Shown in pieces: positions 9,335 to 18,411 of a stretch of DNA of 64,000 bases. Numbering within the stretch: position 1 is the stretch's first letter; every line of letters starts with the position of its first letter. Position numbers and translations under genes: made by a program. This DNA is from Trueperella pyogenes. Lineage in GTDB: Bacteria > Actinomycetota > Actinomycetes > Actinomycetales > Actinomycetaceae. The notes beneath the pieces were generated by a model. It saw only the letters and a list, made by a program, of their open reading frames with translations, made no database searches and was not told the DNA's origin. The stretch covers positions 124,001 through 188,000 of the forward strand of contig NZ_JVLH01000012.1 in assembly GCF_001070855.1 (NCBI RefSeq). The letters run 5' to 3'.

Positions 9335-9355
9335 ATAGACAGGAGGGATACATCG

Positions 9356-9721
9356 ATGCGCATCGATGACACCCGTCCAATCTGGATCCAATTAGCTGAT
9401 TCATTCCGCGGTCGTATTACCGACGGTACGTGGAAACCTGGCGAAAAGATCCCCTCCGTGCGTGATCTTGCGATCGAGGCAGGCACGAATCCCAATACCG
9501 TTCAGCGAGCTCTGAGTGCACTTGACGAAGAAGGGTTGACGGTCCCGAAGCGGACCGCAGGACGCTTTGTCGCAACTGATGAGAACGCTCTGCATGCTCT
9601 GCGGAAGAACGACGCGCATCTTGCGGCAGATGCCTACATTCGCGCATGTCGTTCACTGGGAATCGATTTAGAAGGTGCCCAGGCTTTGATCGATCAACGT
9701 TGGGATACCACGGAGAAGTAG
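9356..9721 (+). CDS. GntR-family (YtrA-type) transcriptional regulator
   Basis: The 121-residue product has an N-terminal winged helix (about 1-75, with IPSVRDLAIEAGTNPNTVQR as the GntR recognition region) and only a short helical tail. It lacks a large ligand domain, which places it in the YtrA subfamily. The ATG at 9356 follows AGGAGGGA; the frame is open upstream but that part lies over the promoter. It is the first gene of an operon with an ABC ATPase and permease. YtrA-type regulators typically repress such operons and respond to cell-envelope drugs; the inducer here is unknown. Confidence 0.92.
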   Translation: MRIDDTRPIWIQLADSFRGRITDGTWKPGEKIPSVRDLAIEAGTNPNTVQRALSALDEEGLTVPKRTAGRFVATDENALHALRKNDAHLAADAYIRACRSLGIDLEGAQALIDQRWDTTEK

Positions 9722-9737
9722 CCAAGGAGGCAAACTC

Positions 9738-10466
9738 ATGACCACACAAACTGAGCGCGGAACGTGTACGGGGCAAGGCCTCGTCCACTTTGAGCACCTC
9801 ACGAAGCATTACCGGAAAACGCCGGCTCTACGGGACTATTCGCTGTCACTGGATGCCGGGCACATCGTCGGTCTGATGGGTCCCAACGGATGTGGGAAAA
9901 CGACGCTGCTGAAAATCCTTGCAGGCGTATTGAATGATTACCAAGGGCAGGTGAGTATCGATGGGCACAAACCTGGAATCGATACAAAAGCCATCGTGTC
10001 CTACTTGCCTTCGGCAGCATTCCTTAACGGCGAATGGACCGTGGAGCGTGCGATTAACATCTACTCGCGTTTCTTTGCTGATTTTGAACCGGAAAGAGCG
10101 CGAACCATGGTTGATTTCTTTGAGCTCCCCGAGGGACGGCCGCTCAGTGAGATGAGTAAGGGAATGGGGGAGAAGCTTCAAATCAGCCTGATCATGGCAC
10201 GCAAAGCGAAGCTCTTCTTGTTGGATGAGCCGATCAGTGGAGTAGACCCGGCAACACGCGACATTATCCTCGAGGGTATTTTGCGTGAGTTTGATCCCGA
10301 GTCGCTGCTCATTATGTCAACCCACCTGATTTCGGATATTGAGCATTTCGTTGACTATGCGCTCTTCATGAAGGAAGGGCAAGTTCTCCTACAAGGCGAC
10401 GCCGATGACCTGCGCGCTACGCACGGTGATTCGCTCGACGCTATCTTCCGGAAGGAGTACCGCTGA
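9738..10466 (+). CDS. ABC transporter ATP-binding protein (exporter type)
   Basis: The 242-residue ATPase shows Walker A GPNGCGKTT, Walker B LFLLDEPISGVDP and a switch histidine in MSTHLISD. The signature loop reads LSEMSKGMGEKL instead of the usual LSGGQ, a deviation common in YtrB/BcrA-like exporters. It follows the regulator by 16 nt with AAGGAGG before its ATG, and its stop overlaps the permease start. Together they form a two-component exporter, probably for drug resistance or lipid/peptide efflux (family inference). Confidence 0.92.
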   Translation: MTTQTERGTCTGQGLVHFEHLTKHYRKTPALRDYSLSLDAGHIVGLMGPNGCGKTTLLKILAGVLNDYQGQVSIDGHKPGIDTKAIVSYLPSAAFLNGEWTVERAINIYSRFFADFEPERARTMVDFFELPEGRPLSEMSKGMGEKLQISLIMARKAKLFLLDEPISGVDPATRDIILEGILREFDPESLLIMSTHLISDIEHFVDYALFMKEGQVLLQGDADDLRATHGDSLDAIFRKEYR

Positions 10467-11278
10467 TGTTTGGGAAAATGCTGTCTTATGAAATCGGTAG
10501 TCGCATGCGCGCTGATCTTCGCGAAATGGGGACTGTGCTTGCGATCCTTGTTGTGACGGTCGGTGTCGTTGCAAGCGGAGTCCCGGGACTGAGTGGGACG
10601 ATGACCATGTTTGGCTACCTGATGTGCGTAGCGATTCCTGTGGGGATAGCGATCAGCGGAATGAGTGACTACTGGAAGACTCTGTATGGACAACGGGGGT
10701 ACTTCACCATGACCCTGCCCGTGTCAGGTGCCGTGATCTACTGGGCAAAAGTCAGTCGAATGATCATTGAATTCCTCGTCGCACTTGCCATAGCTATTGG
10801 CGGAGGCATTGCAGTTGCGTGGGCGGCGGCATGGAGTCAGGGCGTCACTCTCGCCGACTACACTGCTGGTCCGCGTTCGCTATTTGCGACTTTTTCGACT
10901 CTGGTGCTTGTGGTTCTATTTATTGCTTGGATCGTTTCGTGTATTGCGCTGATTCTTCAGGTCTGTGCGGTCATGACTCTTGCAGCCGAAGGACGCTTCA
11001 ACCACATGGGCTTCGGTGCGGTGGCTATTGGATTGGTCCTGCTCTACATCATTGACCAGGTTTTGAGCGGAGTCGGAACGTTCTTCATGCCCTTCTCGAT
11101 GACTCCCGACGGCCATTTCAGTACCGAGGTTATGTGGACGTCATATCGAGCGACTTTGGGAACTGATGGATATCCGAATGTTTGGGGAATGGGCGCGTGC
11201 ATTTTGGTCCCTATCTTTGCGCTATTCCTAGCAGCCTGGGCATCACGCTCGATTGAAAAGCGAACCTCATTGCGTTAA
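10466..11278 (+). CDS. ABC-2 type membrane permease
   Basis: The 270-residue protein has about six hydrophobic segments with a long extracytoplasmic stretch near 215-235, a layout fitting ABC-2/YtrC-type permeases. The N-terminus MFGKMLSYEIGSRMR is a typical short cytoplasmic lead. It starts within the stop of the ATPase gene and is its membrane partner. No specific substrate can be assigned. Confidence 0.85.
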   Translation: MFGKMLSYEIGSRMRADLREMGTVLAILVVTVGVVASGVPGLSGTMTMFGYLMCVAIPVGIAISGMSDYWKTLYGQRGYFTMTLPVSGAVIYWAKVSRMIIEFLVALAIAIGGGIAVAWAAAWSQGVTLADYTAGPRSLFATFSTLVLVVLFIAWIVSCIALILQVCAVMTLAAEGRFNHMGFGAVAIGLVLLYIIDQVLSGVGTFFMPFSMTPDGHFSTEVMWTSYRATLGTDGYPNVWGMGACILVPIFALFLAAWASRSIEKRTSLR

Positions 11279-11304
11279 AAGAGCTGGCCAATAAGCGGTA
11301 TGCG

Positions 11305-11334
11305 GCCCGGGACGCATTCACGTGCGCCCCGGGC
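11305..11334 (+). terminator. GC-rich hairpin after the ABC operon
   Basis: GCCCGGGACGCA pairs with TGCGCCCCGGGC (12 bp with one mismatch) around a 6-nt loop. No U-tract follows, so termination is uncertain. The position, 26 nt after the permease stop, fits. Confidence 0.45.
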
Positions 11335-11382
11335 GCAGCTGTATTCTGTCAGAGTTATCTGCTTGTGTGACAGGAAAAACCC

Positions 11383-12003
11383 ATGCTCTTCGCGACTTTT
11401 ATTTCATCTTTCGTTCAGTTGGGAATTGCTCTGCTGATTCCAGCGATTTGGTGGGCGGTGACAACTAAGCGTCGCTTGGAATTTGCGACCTGGATTGGTC
11501 TTTATGTTCCGACCTGGAAAGTTGGTCCTGTTCAGCGCGTTTCGCAGAAACAACTAGGAATTGCATTGGTCTGCTGGGTCGCTGTCTCACTGGCGTCACT
11601 TCGGATTGCAAGCTCGGTATGGGGTGCTCTGGCGACCTCGCGATTTATGGGTGCCGGACTTCTTGCAGTCGTCCCGATCCTTCTCTATGCCTTTATTCAG
11701 ACCGGATTGGCTGAGGAACTTTTCTTCCGGGGCTTCTTAGCTAAGCGCCTATGTGCGTCCTTTGGTTTTTCCCTTGGAAACGCCATTCAAGCCACTGTGT
11801 TTGCTCTTCTTCACTTGCTGTTGTTTATCAACTATCTCCCCGTATTGAGTCTTGTCGCAATCACGGTCCTTACTGGAATCAATGGCTGGATTATGGGGTG
11901 GCTGAACGAACAAGCGGCGGGTGGTTCTGTGATCCCTAGTTGGTTGCTGCACTCGTTGGCAAATCTCCTAGTTGCTCTGGGAATGGCCTTTAACGTGATG
12001 TGA
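11383..12003 (+). CDS. CPBP family intramembrane metalloprotease (Abi/Rce1 type)
   Basis: The 206-residue hydrophobic protein carries the CPBP motifs: EELFFRGFLAKRL (paired glutamates and arginine), the following FALLHLLLF histidine, and SWLLHSLANL near the C-terminus. These form the predicted membrane-embedded metal site of Rce1-like proteases. The ATG follows AGGAAA. In Gram-positive bacteria the family acts in bacteriocin immunity or signal processing; its role here is unknown. Confidence 0.9.
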   Translation: MLFATFISSFVQLGIALLIPAIWWAVTTKRRLEFATWIGLYVPTWKVGPVQRVSQKQLGIALVCWVAVSLASLRIASSVWGALATSRFMGAGLLAVVPILLYAFIQTGLAEELFFRGFLAKRLCASFGFSLGNAIQATVFALLHLLLFINYLPVLSLVAITVLTGINGWIMGWLNEQAAGGSVIPSWLLHSLANLLVALGMAFNVM

Positions 12004-12057
12004 AACCTGCTTGTAGGGAGTGGAAATAAGTGTGCTTTCTAGCTCACGCCTCCCGTT

Positions 12058-12137
12058 GGGGCTCGGCAAATAAAAACGTATAAACTATGTTTTATTAGAA
12101 GCTGATGCTCAGGCGCTTCATTCAGTCGCCGAGCCCC
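12058..12137 (+). promoter_or_regulatory. AT-rich dyad promoter framed by a 10-bp inverted repeat
   Basis: GGGGCTCGGC (12058-12067) and its exact inverse (12128-12137) bracket 60 nt. Within this lies an AT-rich dyad (AATAAAA at 12069-12075, TTTTATT at 12091-12097) with TATAAACT between the arms as a possible -10 region. The block ends 14 nt before the DUF2249 start. The AT dyad could be an operator and the outer repeat a leader hairpin or cruciform; both are inference. Confidence 0.5.
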
Positions 12138-12151
12138 ACGAAAGGGATCTC

Positions 12152-12493
12152 ATGATCGAACCTAATTCCGACCTGCCCGAATTCGAACTTCGTGATGTTT
12201 CTGCCGAAAAGGCTCAGGAGCCTGCTCAGTCCGGTGGATGCGGTTGCGGTTGCGATCACGGTGCTCAGCTTCCGCGCTTGGATGCACGTCCCTTCCCGCC
12301 TCGCTTGCGTCACCCCGCAATCCTGGGTGCCGTTTCTTCTTTGAACGTTGGCGAGGCCATGGAGCTGGTCGCACCTCACGTGCCCACCCCGCTTCTCAAC
12401 CAGATCGATATGACGCTGGAAGGCGAGTTTGCCTACGAACTGGTTGCCGTCAGTGATGAAGGCGCGATCGTTAAAATCTCCCGCGTTGGCTGA
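12152..12493 (+). CDS. DUF2249 domain protein with Cys-rich linker
   Basis: The 113-residue product has an acidic N-terminus, a GGCGCGCDHG stretch at about 29-39, and then a DUF2249 domain. The domain is recognised by LDARPFPPRLRHPAIL and a late VPTPLLNQ segment. The ATG follows AAAGGGA. DUF2249 proteins often accompany anaerobic or nitrogen-oxide metabolism, and the small SirA/TusA-like fold suggests sulfur or metal handling; neither is shown here. The three clustered cysteines and histidine could bind metal. Confidence 0.82.
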   Translation: MIEPNSDLPEFELRDVSAEKAQEPAQSGGCGCGCDHGAQLPRLDARPFPPRLRHPAILGAVSSLNVGEAMELVAPHVPTPLLNQIDMTLEGEFAYELVAVSDEGAIVKISRVG

Positions 12494-12574
12494 TCAGGAG
12501 ATATAGACTGCTCACCTTGAGAGCTTGCGTTCATTCATTAGTACGGGATCGCGCGGGTTCATAGGGGAGTTGAA

Positions 12575-12610
12575 GCGTCCGGTAGTGGAAATACTGCCGG
12601 ACGTTTGTTT
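12575..12610 (+). terminator. Terminator hairpin after the DUF2249 gene
   Basis: CGTCCGGTAGT pairs with ACTGCCGGACG (11 bp with one wobble pair) around 6 nt, followed by TTTGTTTATG. Confidence 0.65.
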
Positions 12611-12764
12611 ATGTCATCTACTTGTTAGTTCGTTGGTCCATCAGTTCGTCTTTGGCGCAGAGTTGTAGCGGAGGTAGTGGAAACTTTTGGTTCAAATTGT
12701 GCGTTGCATTCAGCGAACCATGTGAGAAGAGAACTGCAGTGCCGCTTAGATCTAGAATCTGTGT

Positions 12765-13700
12765 ATGAGTGTTCAGAGTCGACGCGAACCAAACAAGCTA
12801 TTTACCGCTACTGTCTACGGGTTTATCTGGGTCGGTTTGTTGGCCCTTATCATTTGCTGTGTTTGGGGAACACTTGCAGAGATTAGGACTCAGGCGATCG
12901 AGGGTACTGAACGTTTATATATCTTCTGGTATCTTTTACCCCTATTTATTCCCGCGGTTATTGCAGTTTGCAGGATGGGAGGGATCGAGGCGTCGAAGCG
13001 GCTGTATCTAACAGTTCTGTTGGTAAATTTTACCGTTCTTCTGGGGGTATTCAGGGTCGTATTAGACCTTGCGGGTGAGAATGGTTTAGCCTTCTTTCTC
13101 GGTAATCCGGGACCTGGAGTTATTTCCTCCTATGAAGCATTTTTTATTTGGCTGCTTTTCTTCTTGGGTGCGATACTTCAGATGCTGTCGGTGATGAATG
13201 ATGGACACCAGAGTAAACTTCGTTCCGGTGTCGGCGGCATACTCGTCATCATCGGTATTTTTCTACCGAACACGCTCAACTCATATGCGCTATTACGAGC
13301 AACGTGCACGGGGCCGCTACCTAATGCGCAATGCGAAGAGCGAGCAATTGAAATGATCCTGGTGTTCACAATGGCCATTGCGTTTTCGGCGGCGCTAGCA
13401 GTTCTATTTTTCTTTACGATGCTCTCGCCTACACTTGAGCGTCTCATTGGTTCGGTCACCGGTGATGGTACTAATGCGAGAGAACCTGGATCGCTTCCAG
13501 ATTCTCTGAAAGGCGCTCAGAATCAGCAAAATCTGCCAGGACAAGAGCTAGAAACTGCAGCGCCACCTTCCTCTGTTGAGCCAATGCCACCTGTAGCGCA
13601 GCGTCATAACCCTTGTGGAAGCTTTGCGGCTGCTGTCCTGGGCGGAGCTGTCGTTTGGATAATCCAGGCGATTGGAGAACGAGCGACCAAAGGTCGATAA
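12765..13700 (+). CDS. Multi-pass membrane protein of unknown function (paralogue A)
   Basis: The 311-residue protein has about six transmembrane segments in residues 18-230, a Pro/Gln/Glu-rich tail to about 285, and a last hydrophobic stretch near 288-303. It is not recognised. It is clearly related to the protein at 14913: both share the segment pattern GGIL-I-GI--P, then a long helix ending before a polar tail. The ATG lies exactly 6 nt after TAGAAT, consistent with leaderless transcription. A broken ankyrin gene separates the paralogues. Confidence 0.75.
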   Translation: MSVQSRREPNKLFTATVYGFIWVGLLALIICCVWGTLAEIRTQAIEGTERLYIFWYLLPLFIPAVIAVCRMGGIEASKRLYLTVLLVNFTVLLGVFRVVLDLAGENGLAFFLGNPGPGVISSYEAFFIWLLFFLGAILQMLSVMNDGHQSKLRSGVGGILVIIGIFLPNTLNSYALLRATCTGPLPNAQCEERAIEMILVFTMAIAFSAALAVLFFFTMLSPTLERLIGSVTGDGTNAREPGSLPDSLKGAQNQQNLPGQELETAAPPSSVEPMPPVAQRHNPCGSFAAAVLGGAVVWIIQAIGERATKGR

Positions 13701-13788
13701 GTCGCTTGTATGCGCTTGGAGTGCATTCTGAATAGAGGTGTGAACCAAGACGCTATTCTTGAAGAATAACCTTCACTTGGAGGCCGGT

Positions 13789-14872
13789 ATGCGCAAAACT
13801 CTCCCCGACGACATTAAAGAGATCCTTGTAAGCGGGGACGTCGAGGCCGTGGCTGAGGCAGTGAAAAACTGTGAGATCGGTGCATACCTGCGGAGCGAAT
13901 ACGGAAAGCCCAAGCTCTTGCACCTCCTCTGCTCGCAAGAGCTCGTCGAGTTCTTGGTCGCTCGAGGCGAGGACATCAACTGTCGCAATGAACGCGGACA
14001 AACCCCCATTCACTGCCGCGTCAAGCAACGTCGACCCGATCTGATCCCCGGTCTGCTTGCCCCTTGGCGGCGATATCAATGCCCGAGATAACACGGACCA
14101 AACTCCGTTGTTCGGCGCTGTCGAACGCCTAGACGCGCCCGAGGTAGAACAGATGATCCAATGGGGCGCTGACCCCACTCTTGATGCGCATTCAAAAATC
14201 TATGGGGACTACACGCTGACGAAGTATGCGCTGAGTTGGTATAACTTGTTTGATTCCCCCAGGATCCTGCGTGTTTTCAACGTCTTGCGTGCCCACGGTG
14301 CGCACCCAAGCGGCGAGGAATACAAAGCCCTTCAAGCCATGGATAAAGATCGCTGCTCGATCATCGCCCACAACCCTGAAGAGGCCAGTGGCCCCCGCTT
14401 CCTCGAAGCCGCGGAAGCCTTGCGACAGCTGTGCGAAATGTTCGGCGTCGCTCAGCAAGTTGCGCGTCCGGCACCAAACGTTGGAGAAAAGCTTGAGCTC
14501 GACTCCTCGAAGAGCTGGAAGAATCTTTCCAACGAACTCTGGGACTTGCTAGTTCCACTTGATAATCAGGCCGAGACACTTCAAGGCGAAGCCATCAGGA
14601 TCACGGGTAAGGTCGCCTACGAGGTCTACGACAATGGCGGCATCGACTGGGGGTGTTCGTTTACGGTGCTGCTCAACCAGTATCTGCGTGTTGTCGCGTC
14701 CGGCGTTCCGCTGCTGCCCGACTCTGGCTCCCGCGCAGAGGCTGCCGTCGCCTCTCTCAAGTCTCGTTCGATGTCTCACTAGGCTGTCGACTACATCACG
14801 GAGCTGGCGGTTGCGTGGGTGCGCCTGAACCCGGTCCTGATGGAGGCGGATCTGCCCGACGTGGGGCGGTGA
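13789..14872 (+). pseudogene. Ankyrin-repeat protein gene, disrupted
   Basis: An ATG at 13789 behind TTGGAGG opens a frame with one ankyrin unit (about 30-75) ending at NERGQTP. Past the C-run near 14010 the reading shifts. FTAASSNVDPI lies in the next frame and ends at a TGA (14042-14044). DLIPGLLA returns to the first frame, and GGDINARDNTDQTPLF continues in the second frame from about 14060 to a TAG at 14780. In-frame coding-like sequence (29 codons, AVDYITELAVAWVRL...) follows to 14872. Several indels plus one nonsense codon are therefore needed to rebuild the protein. Sequencing error at one homopolymer could explain part but not all. Original role unknown. Confidence 0.72.
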
Positions 14873-14912
14873 GCGGGCCTAGGTGTAAAGCTCGCCGCGA
14901 TACACTGTGGAG

Positions 14913-15734
14913 ATGGGTAAACGAATTTATGGTTGGCTGCGACAAAGGCCAGTGGCAGTCGTATATTGCGTGTCTTGGTGTCTCATACTATTCATGATCG
15001 CCTTACTCTTCGTTTGGACGCTGATGATCATCTCGGTTCAAGTTGACAAAGAGAATGTGTGGTCGGTTTGGGGAATTTATTGTGTTTCGTTAATACTTCT
15101 TATTTTTTATAATGGGCTCGGGCACATAATTTCTTGGAAACGAAAATCGTGGCGACAAAGCCGACCAATCCTGACAGTGCGGTTGATTATTATTGCTGCA
15201 TTTTTGTTAGCTTATGCAGTTGTTGTTTGTCTTCCCAATGGTATTGGTGAGGGATTTTATGTTGGAGAGGGAGCCTCTGAGTCGGGGCTGGTGTCCACAC
15301 AAGAGGTGTCTTTTGTAATGATGCTCTTTTATGTGGGAGCGTTGTTTCAATCTGTACTGATCGAGTTTGAGGGTAGACAAGAGGAAACGAATAAGGTTAT
15401 CGGAGGTATCCTCATCATCATGGGCATTGTCATGCCTGAATTGCTTAAATCATGGTCTCTTCTCGGCGTGTATTGTGCTAGGAGTTGTACGTCGGATCAG
15501 CGTGGGGTCTTCGTCCTGTTTAAGATGGGTATTGGGTGGGCCGTCGGCCTATCTGTGATGTTTGTTGTTGGCTTGTTCTCGGAAACGATCATAGGGTTCA
15601 TTCGCTCGTCTGAAGAAGGCATTAGCAATGCAACTCAAGAGTCTTCGCTCACTGACTCCCAAAACTCTGAGGTGCCCGTTTCTGCGAGTGAGAACGTTAC
15701 TGCTTCTGACACGCAGAATGTCGGTCGTCGTTGA
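14913..15734 (+). CDS. Multi-pass membrane protein of unknown function (paralogue B)
   Basis: The 273-residue protein has about six transmembrane segments and a Ser/Thr/Glu-rich tail from about 235. The stretch GALFQSV...GGILIIMGIVMPELLKSWSLL aligns with GAILQML...GGILVIIGIFLPNTLNSYALL of the protein at 12765, so the two are paralogues. A GTG lies at 14907, but the ATG at 14913 sits exactly 6 nt behind TACACT, the same geometry as paralogue A, and is preferred. AT content is higher than in neighbouring genes. No function recognised. Confidence 0.75.
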   Translation: MGKRIYGWLRQRPVAVVYCVSWCLILFMIALLFVWTLMIISVQVDKENVWSVWGIYCVSLILLIFYNGLGHIISWKRKSWRQSRPILTVRLIIIAAFLLAYAVVVCLPNGIGEGFYVGEGASESGLVSTQEVSFVMMLFYVGALFQSVLIEFEGRQEETNKVIGGILIIMGIVMPELLKSWSLLGVYCARSCTSDQRGVFVLFKMGIGWAVGLSVMFVVGLFSETIIGFIRSSEEGISNATQESSLTDSQNSEVPVSASENVTASDTQNVGRR

Positions 15735-16593
15735 ATCGACTCTTGCTTTGTCACTGATGCTATTGCTGAGCCCATAGCTAAGCTGTCGCAGACAGGGTTC
15801 GTGCCGTGCATGCTTCCCCAAAAATGCCGTATGCAATTCCCTTCTTGATGTTTCAGGTTTCGAAATCGGATCGTTGGAATTCCAAGGTTTTCTGGAGGTG
15901 TCTGGAGTGGCACCGGGGGGCAATTGCATGCGAGATTGTGGGGGAACTATGTCGCGTGCCCCCGAAGTGCTTGTTTGCTCGGGTGTTTGTTGTGCTGGCT
16001 GTGGTGGGTGTCGGCGTGATGAGTGCTTGTCTCGTGGTCGTGTTGGGCGCGTGTCTTTAGCTCGTGAATCGAGGAGCGTTCCCACATTGCGGCTGGTTGC
16101 TAAGTGATTTGACACCACTTAGCGGGGGCGCACCAGCCCGGAGGTGGTGTAATGCCCCTAACTGGTGTAGCGCTGCATGATCTGGGTTTGTGGAACTGGG
16201 GTAGGGATGTGGTCGTCCGTCAGATTCGCGATAAAGCTTGCTGTCGTGGGAGGCGGTGCACCCGATCCGTAGGCATTGCACCTCTTCTGATCGGGTGCAG
16301 TGCCACGTAACAAGTGCAGTGCGTATCGCGTCCAGAGCTCGCTGCACCCGTGTGAGCGGGCCGGAGCTACGTGCGTATGCGGCGTCGCAAGGTTTCGCCG
16401 GAGGAAAACAAACAGGGGGAGGGGCTCAAGCCTTTCGGCTCGGACCCCTCCTCATGTCGTATCAGCATGGTGTGAACACCATGTGAGCGCCGCAATGGCC
16501 GGCGTGCGCATCAGATGCGCAACGTGCTCGCTGGCGGGTCGGCTGTGCGTCAACCCGAGTGCCAGTGTCAGTAGTGCGCGGCGCTCAACCGCC
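15735..16593. other. Gene-poor stretch with repeats and hairpins
   Basis: No convincing gene is visible in about 860 bp; the short frames lack ribosome sites and recognisable products. It contains a perfect 11-bp inverted repeat (TGCACCCGATC at 16257-16267 and 16289-16299, 21 nt apart). GTGCAG/TGCACC words recur around it to 16345. A GAGGGG...CCCCTC hairpin with inner AGCC/GGCT pairing lies near 16420-16450. It may be decayed coding sequence or structured RNA. Confidence 0.5.
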
Positions 16594-18225
16594 TCACTCA
16601 CTGCCCTTACGGCGGCGCACCCGCTTTCGTGGTGTGGGGGAGTGCTCGCCTCGGCCTCGGCCCTTGGTACCGCGGTCAGAGCGTCCCTGCTTTCCGGAAT
16701 TCATTGTCTGATCGCCATCCTTGCGGGTACGGCGTCGGGTGCGGGTACGTTCGCCAGAAGTCGAACGCTCCCCGCGTCCTCCTGAGCGAGTGGACGAACG
16801 AGCACCGCGGCCTCGGCCTCGGCCACCACGCGAGGAACCACCCAAGTCCTCAATTTTCTCGGCGCTCAGCCCCTCGCGCGTACGCTGCGCGCGCGGAAGA
16901 CGTCCTGTAACGTCCTCGGGAATATCCAAGTCCGTGTAGAGGTGCGGCGAGGTGTGGTAGGTCTCCAGGGGCTCGGGAACACCCAAGCCCAGAGCCTTCG
17001 AGATCAAAGACCAGCGCGGGACATCGTCCCAATCCACGAAGGTCACAGCTGTGCCGGAATTCCCCGCGCGACCGGTGCGGCCAATGCGGTGGATGTAGAC
17101 CTTTTCATCCTCGGGGCATTGGTAGTTAATGACGTGGGTGACATCGTCAACGTCGATGCCTCGTGCGGCAACATCCGTTGCGACCAAAACATCGACCTTG
17201 CCATTGCGGAAGGCACGCAGAGCCTGCTCACGTGCACCCTGACCAAGATCGCCGTGAAGGGCGGCAACGGCAAAACCGCGCTCGGTGAGCTCATCGGCAA
17301 CGCGCGCCGCCGCGCGCTTGGTGCGGCAGAAAATCACTGCACGACCGCGGCCTCGTGCCTGCAGAATGCGGGCGACGACCTCGGTCTTATTCATCGCGTG
17401 AGTGCGGTAAATGACCTGCTGGACCGTGTTGACGGTCTGACCCTGATCGTCGGGATCCTGCGCGCGGATGTGGGTCGGCTGAGTCATGAACTTGCGCGCC
17501 AGTGTGATCACCGGCCCGGGCATGGTTGCCGAGAAAAGCATCATGTGACGGTCCGCAGGAATGCGCGAAAGCAAGGTCTCCACGTCGGGGAGGAAGCCCA
17601 GGTCAAGCATCTCGTCGGCCTCGTCAAGGACAACGTTCTCTACACCGTTCAGGTGCAGCACACCTTGACGCAGCAGGTCAATCAGGCGCCCGGGGGTACC
17701 GACAACGATATCCGCTCCTCGCTTGAGCGCCTCAATCTGCGGTTCAAAAGCAACGCCGCCGTAGATGTCAACAATGCGCGTTGAGAGCTTAGAAGCCGCT
17801 GCACGCAGATCATCGGCCACCTGCTTAGTGAGCTCTCGGGTCGGCAAGATGATGAGGGCCTGAGGCATGTTCGGGTTGAGAAGATCTTCGTAACCTTCTT
17901 CATCCGGAGCAATGACATCTTCCAATACAGGGATGCCGAATCCCAGCGTCTTGCCGGTACCGGTCTTGGCCTGGCCAATAATGTCATGGCGATCCAGTGC
18001 AACGGGAAGAGTCAGCGCCTGGATAGGGAAGGGGTGGGTGATGCCTCGTTCTTCAAGCGCATCAACAATGGGGTCACTGACCCCGAAATCAGCGAAAGAC
18101 TTCGCTTCGAATGTTTCATTTCCCGAGTTCGTAATATCGGGGGTGGTTTCATCTTCTTGGGTCGAGGGGGCTGTGATTGAGCCCAAACGTACGACGCCAG
18201 CAGAGTAGTCAGACGGTGAAGTCAC
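16594..18225 (-). CDS. DEAD-box ATP-dependent RNA helicase (RhlE/CshA type)
   Basis: About 543 residues from the GTG at 18225. Motifs appear in order: F..FGV, the Q motif PFPIQALTLP, Walker A AKTGTGKT, PTREL, TPGRLIDL, DEAD with flanking VLDEADEMLDLG, SATMP, then ARGIDV and HRIGRTGRAG. An Arg/Gly-rich basic tail (about 460-543) probably binds RNA. It unwinds RNA in degradation or ribosome assembly. No good ribosome site precedes the start; a TTG at 18306 is an alternative but adds sequence without family similarity. It is divergent from the ferritin-like gene, as in other actinobacteria (orthologous neighbourhood of mycobacterial rhlE). Confidence 0.93.
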   Translation of the reverse strand: MTSPSDYSAGVVRLGSITAPSTQEDETTPDITNSGNETFEAKSFADFGVSDPIVDALEERGITHPFPIQALTLPVALDRHDIIGQAKTGTGKTLGFGIPVLEDVIAPDEEGYEDLLNPNMPQALIILPTRELTKQVADDLRAAASKLSTRIVDIYGGVAFEPQIEALKRGADIVVGTPGRLIDLLRQGVLHLNGVENVVLDEADEMLDLGFLPDVETLLSRIPADRHMMLFSATMPGPVITLARKFMTQPTHIRAQDPDDQGQTVNTVQQVIYRTHAMNKTEVVARILQARGRGRAVIFCRTKRAAARVADELTERGFAVAALHGDLGQGAREQALRAFRNGKVDVLVATDVAARGIDVDDVTHVINYQCPEDEKVYIHRIGRTGRAGNSGTAVTFVDWDDVPRWSLISKALGLGVPEPLETYHTSPHLYTDLDIPEDVTGRLPRAQRTREGLSAEKIEDLGGSSRGGRGRGRGARSSTRSGGRGERSTSGERTRTRRRTRKDGDQTMNSGKQGRSDRGTKGRGRGEHSPTPRKRVRRRKGSE

Positions 18226-18411
18226 GATCAACCTGTTCTGGGAAAAACCCGTTGGAAATTGCAGCCGATCGCGGTTCTTCTTCAAGGGGCGTAAGTGCCC
18301 GGGCAAAATATCTCACGTGCGATCGGTCAGCACTGTCATTTGTATTCTACGAGGTTGACGCGGATCGCTCGAGGAGGAACCCGTCACGTTTATCTGATGT
18401 AGTGTTAGTGC

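Noticed and set aside
15806-16107. Two short plus-strand frames with Cys-rich or hydrophobic ends
   Set aside because: No ribosome site, overlapping frames, no family resemblance; they may be decayed sequence.
16942-17784. 280-residue plus-strand frame
   Set aside because: Antisense to the DEAD-box helicase core, whose motifs are all intact on the other strand.
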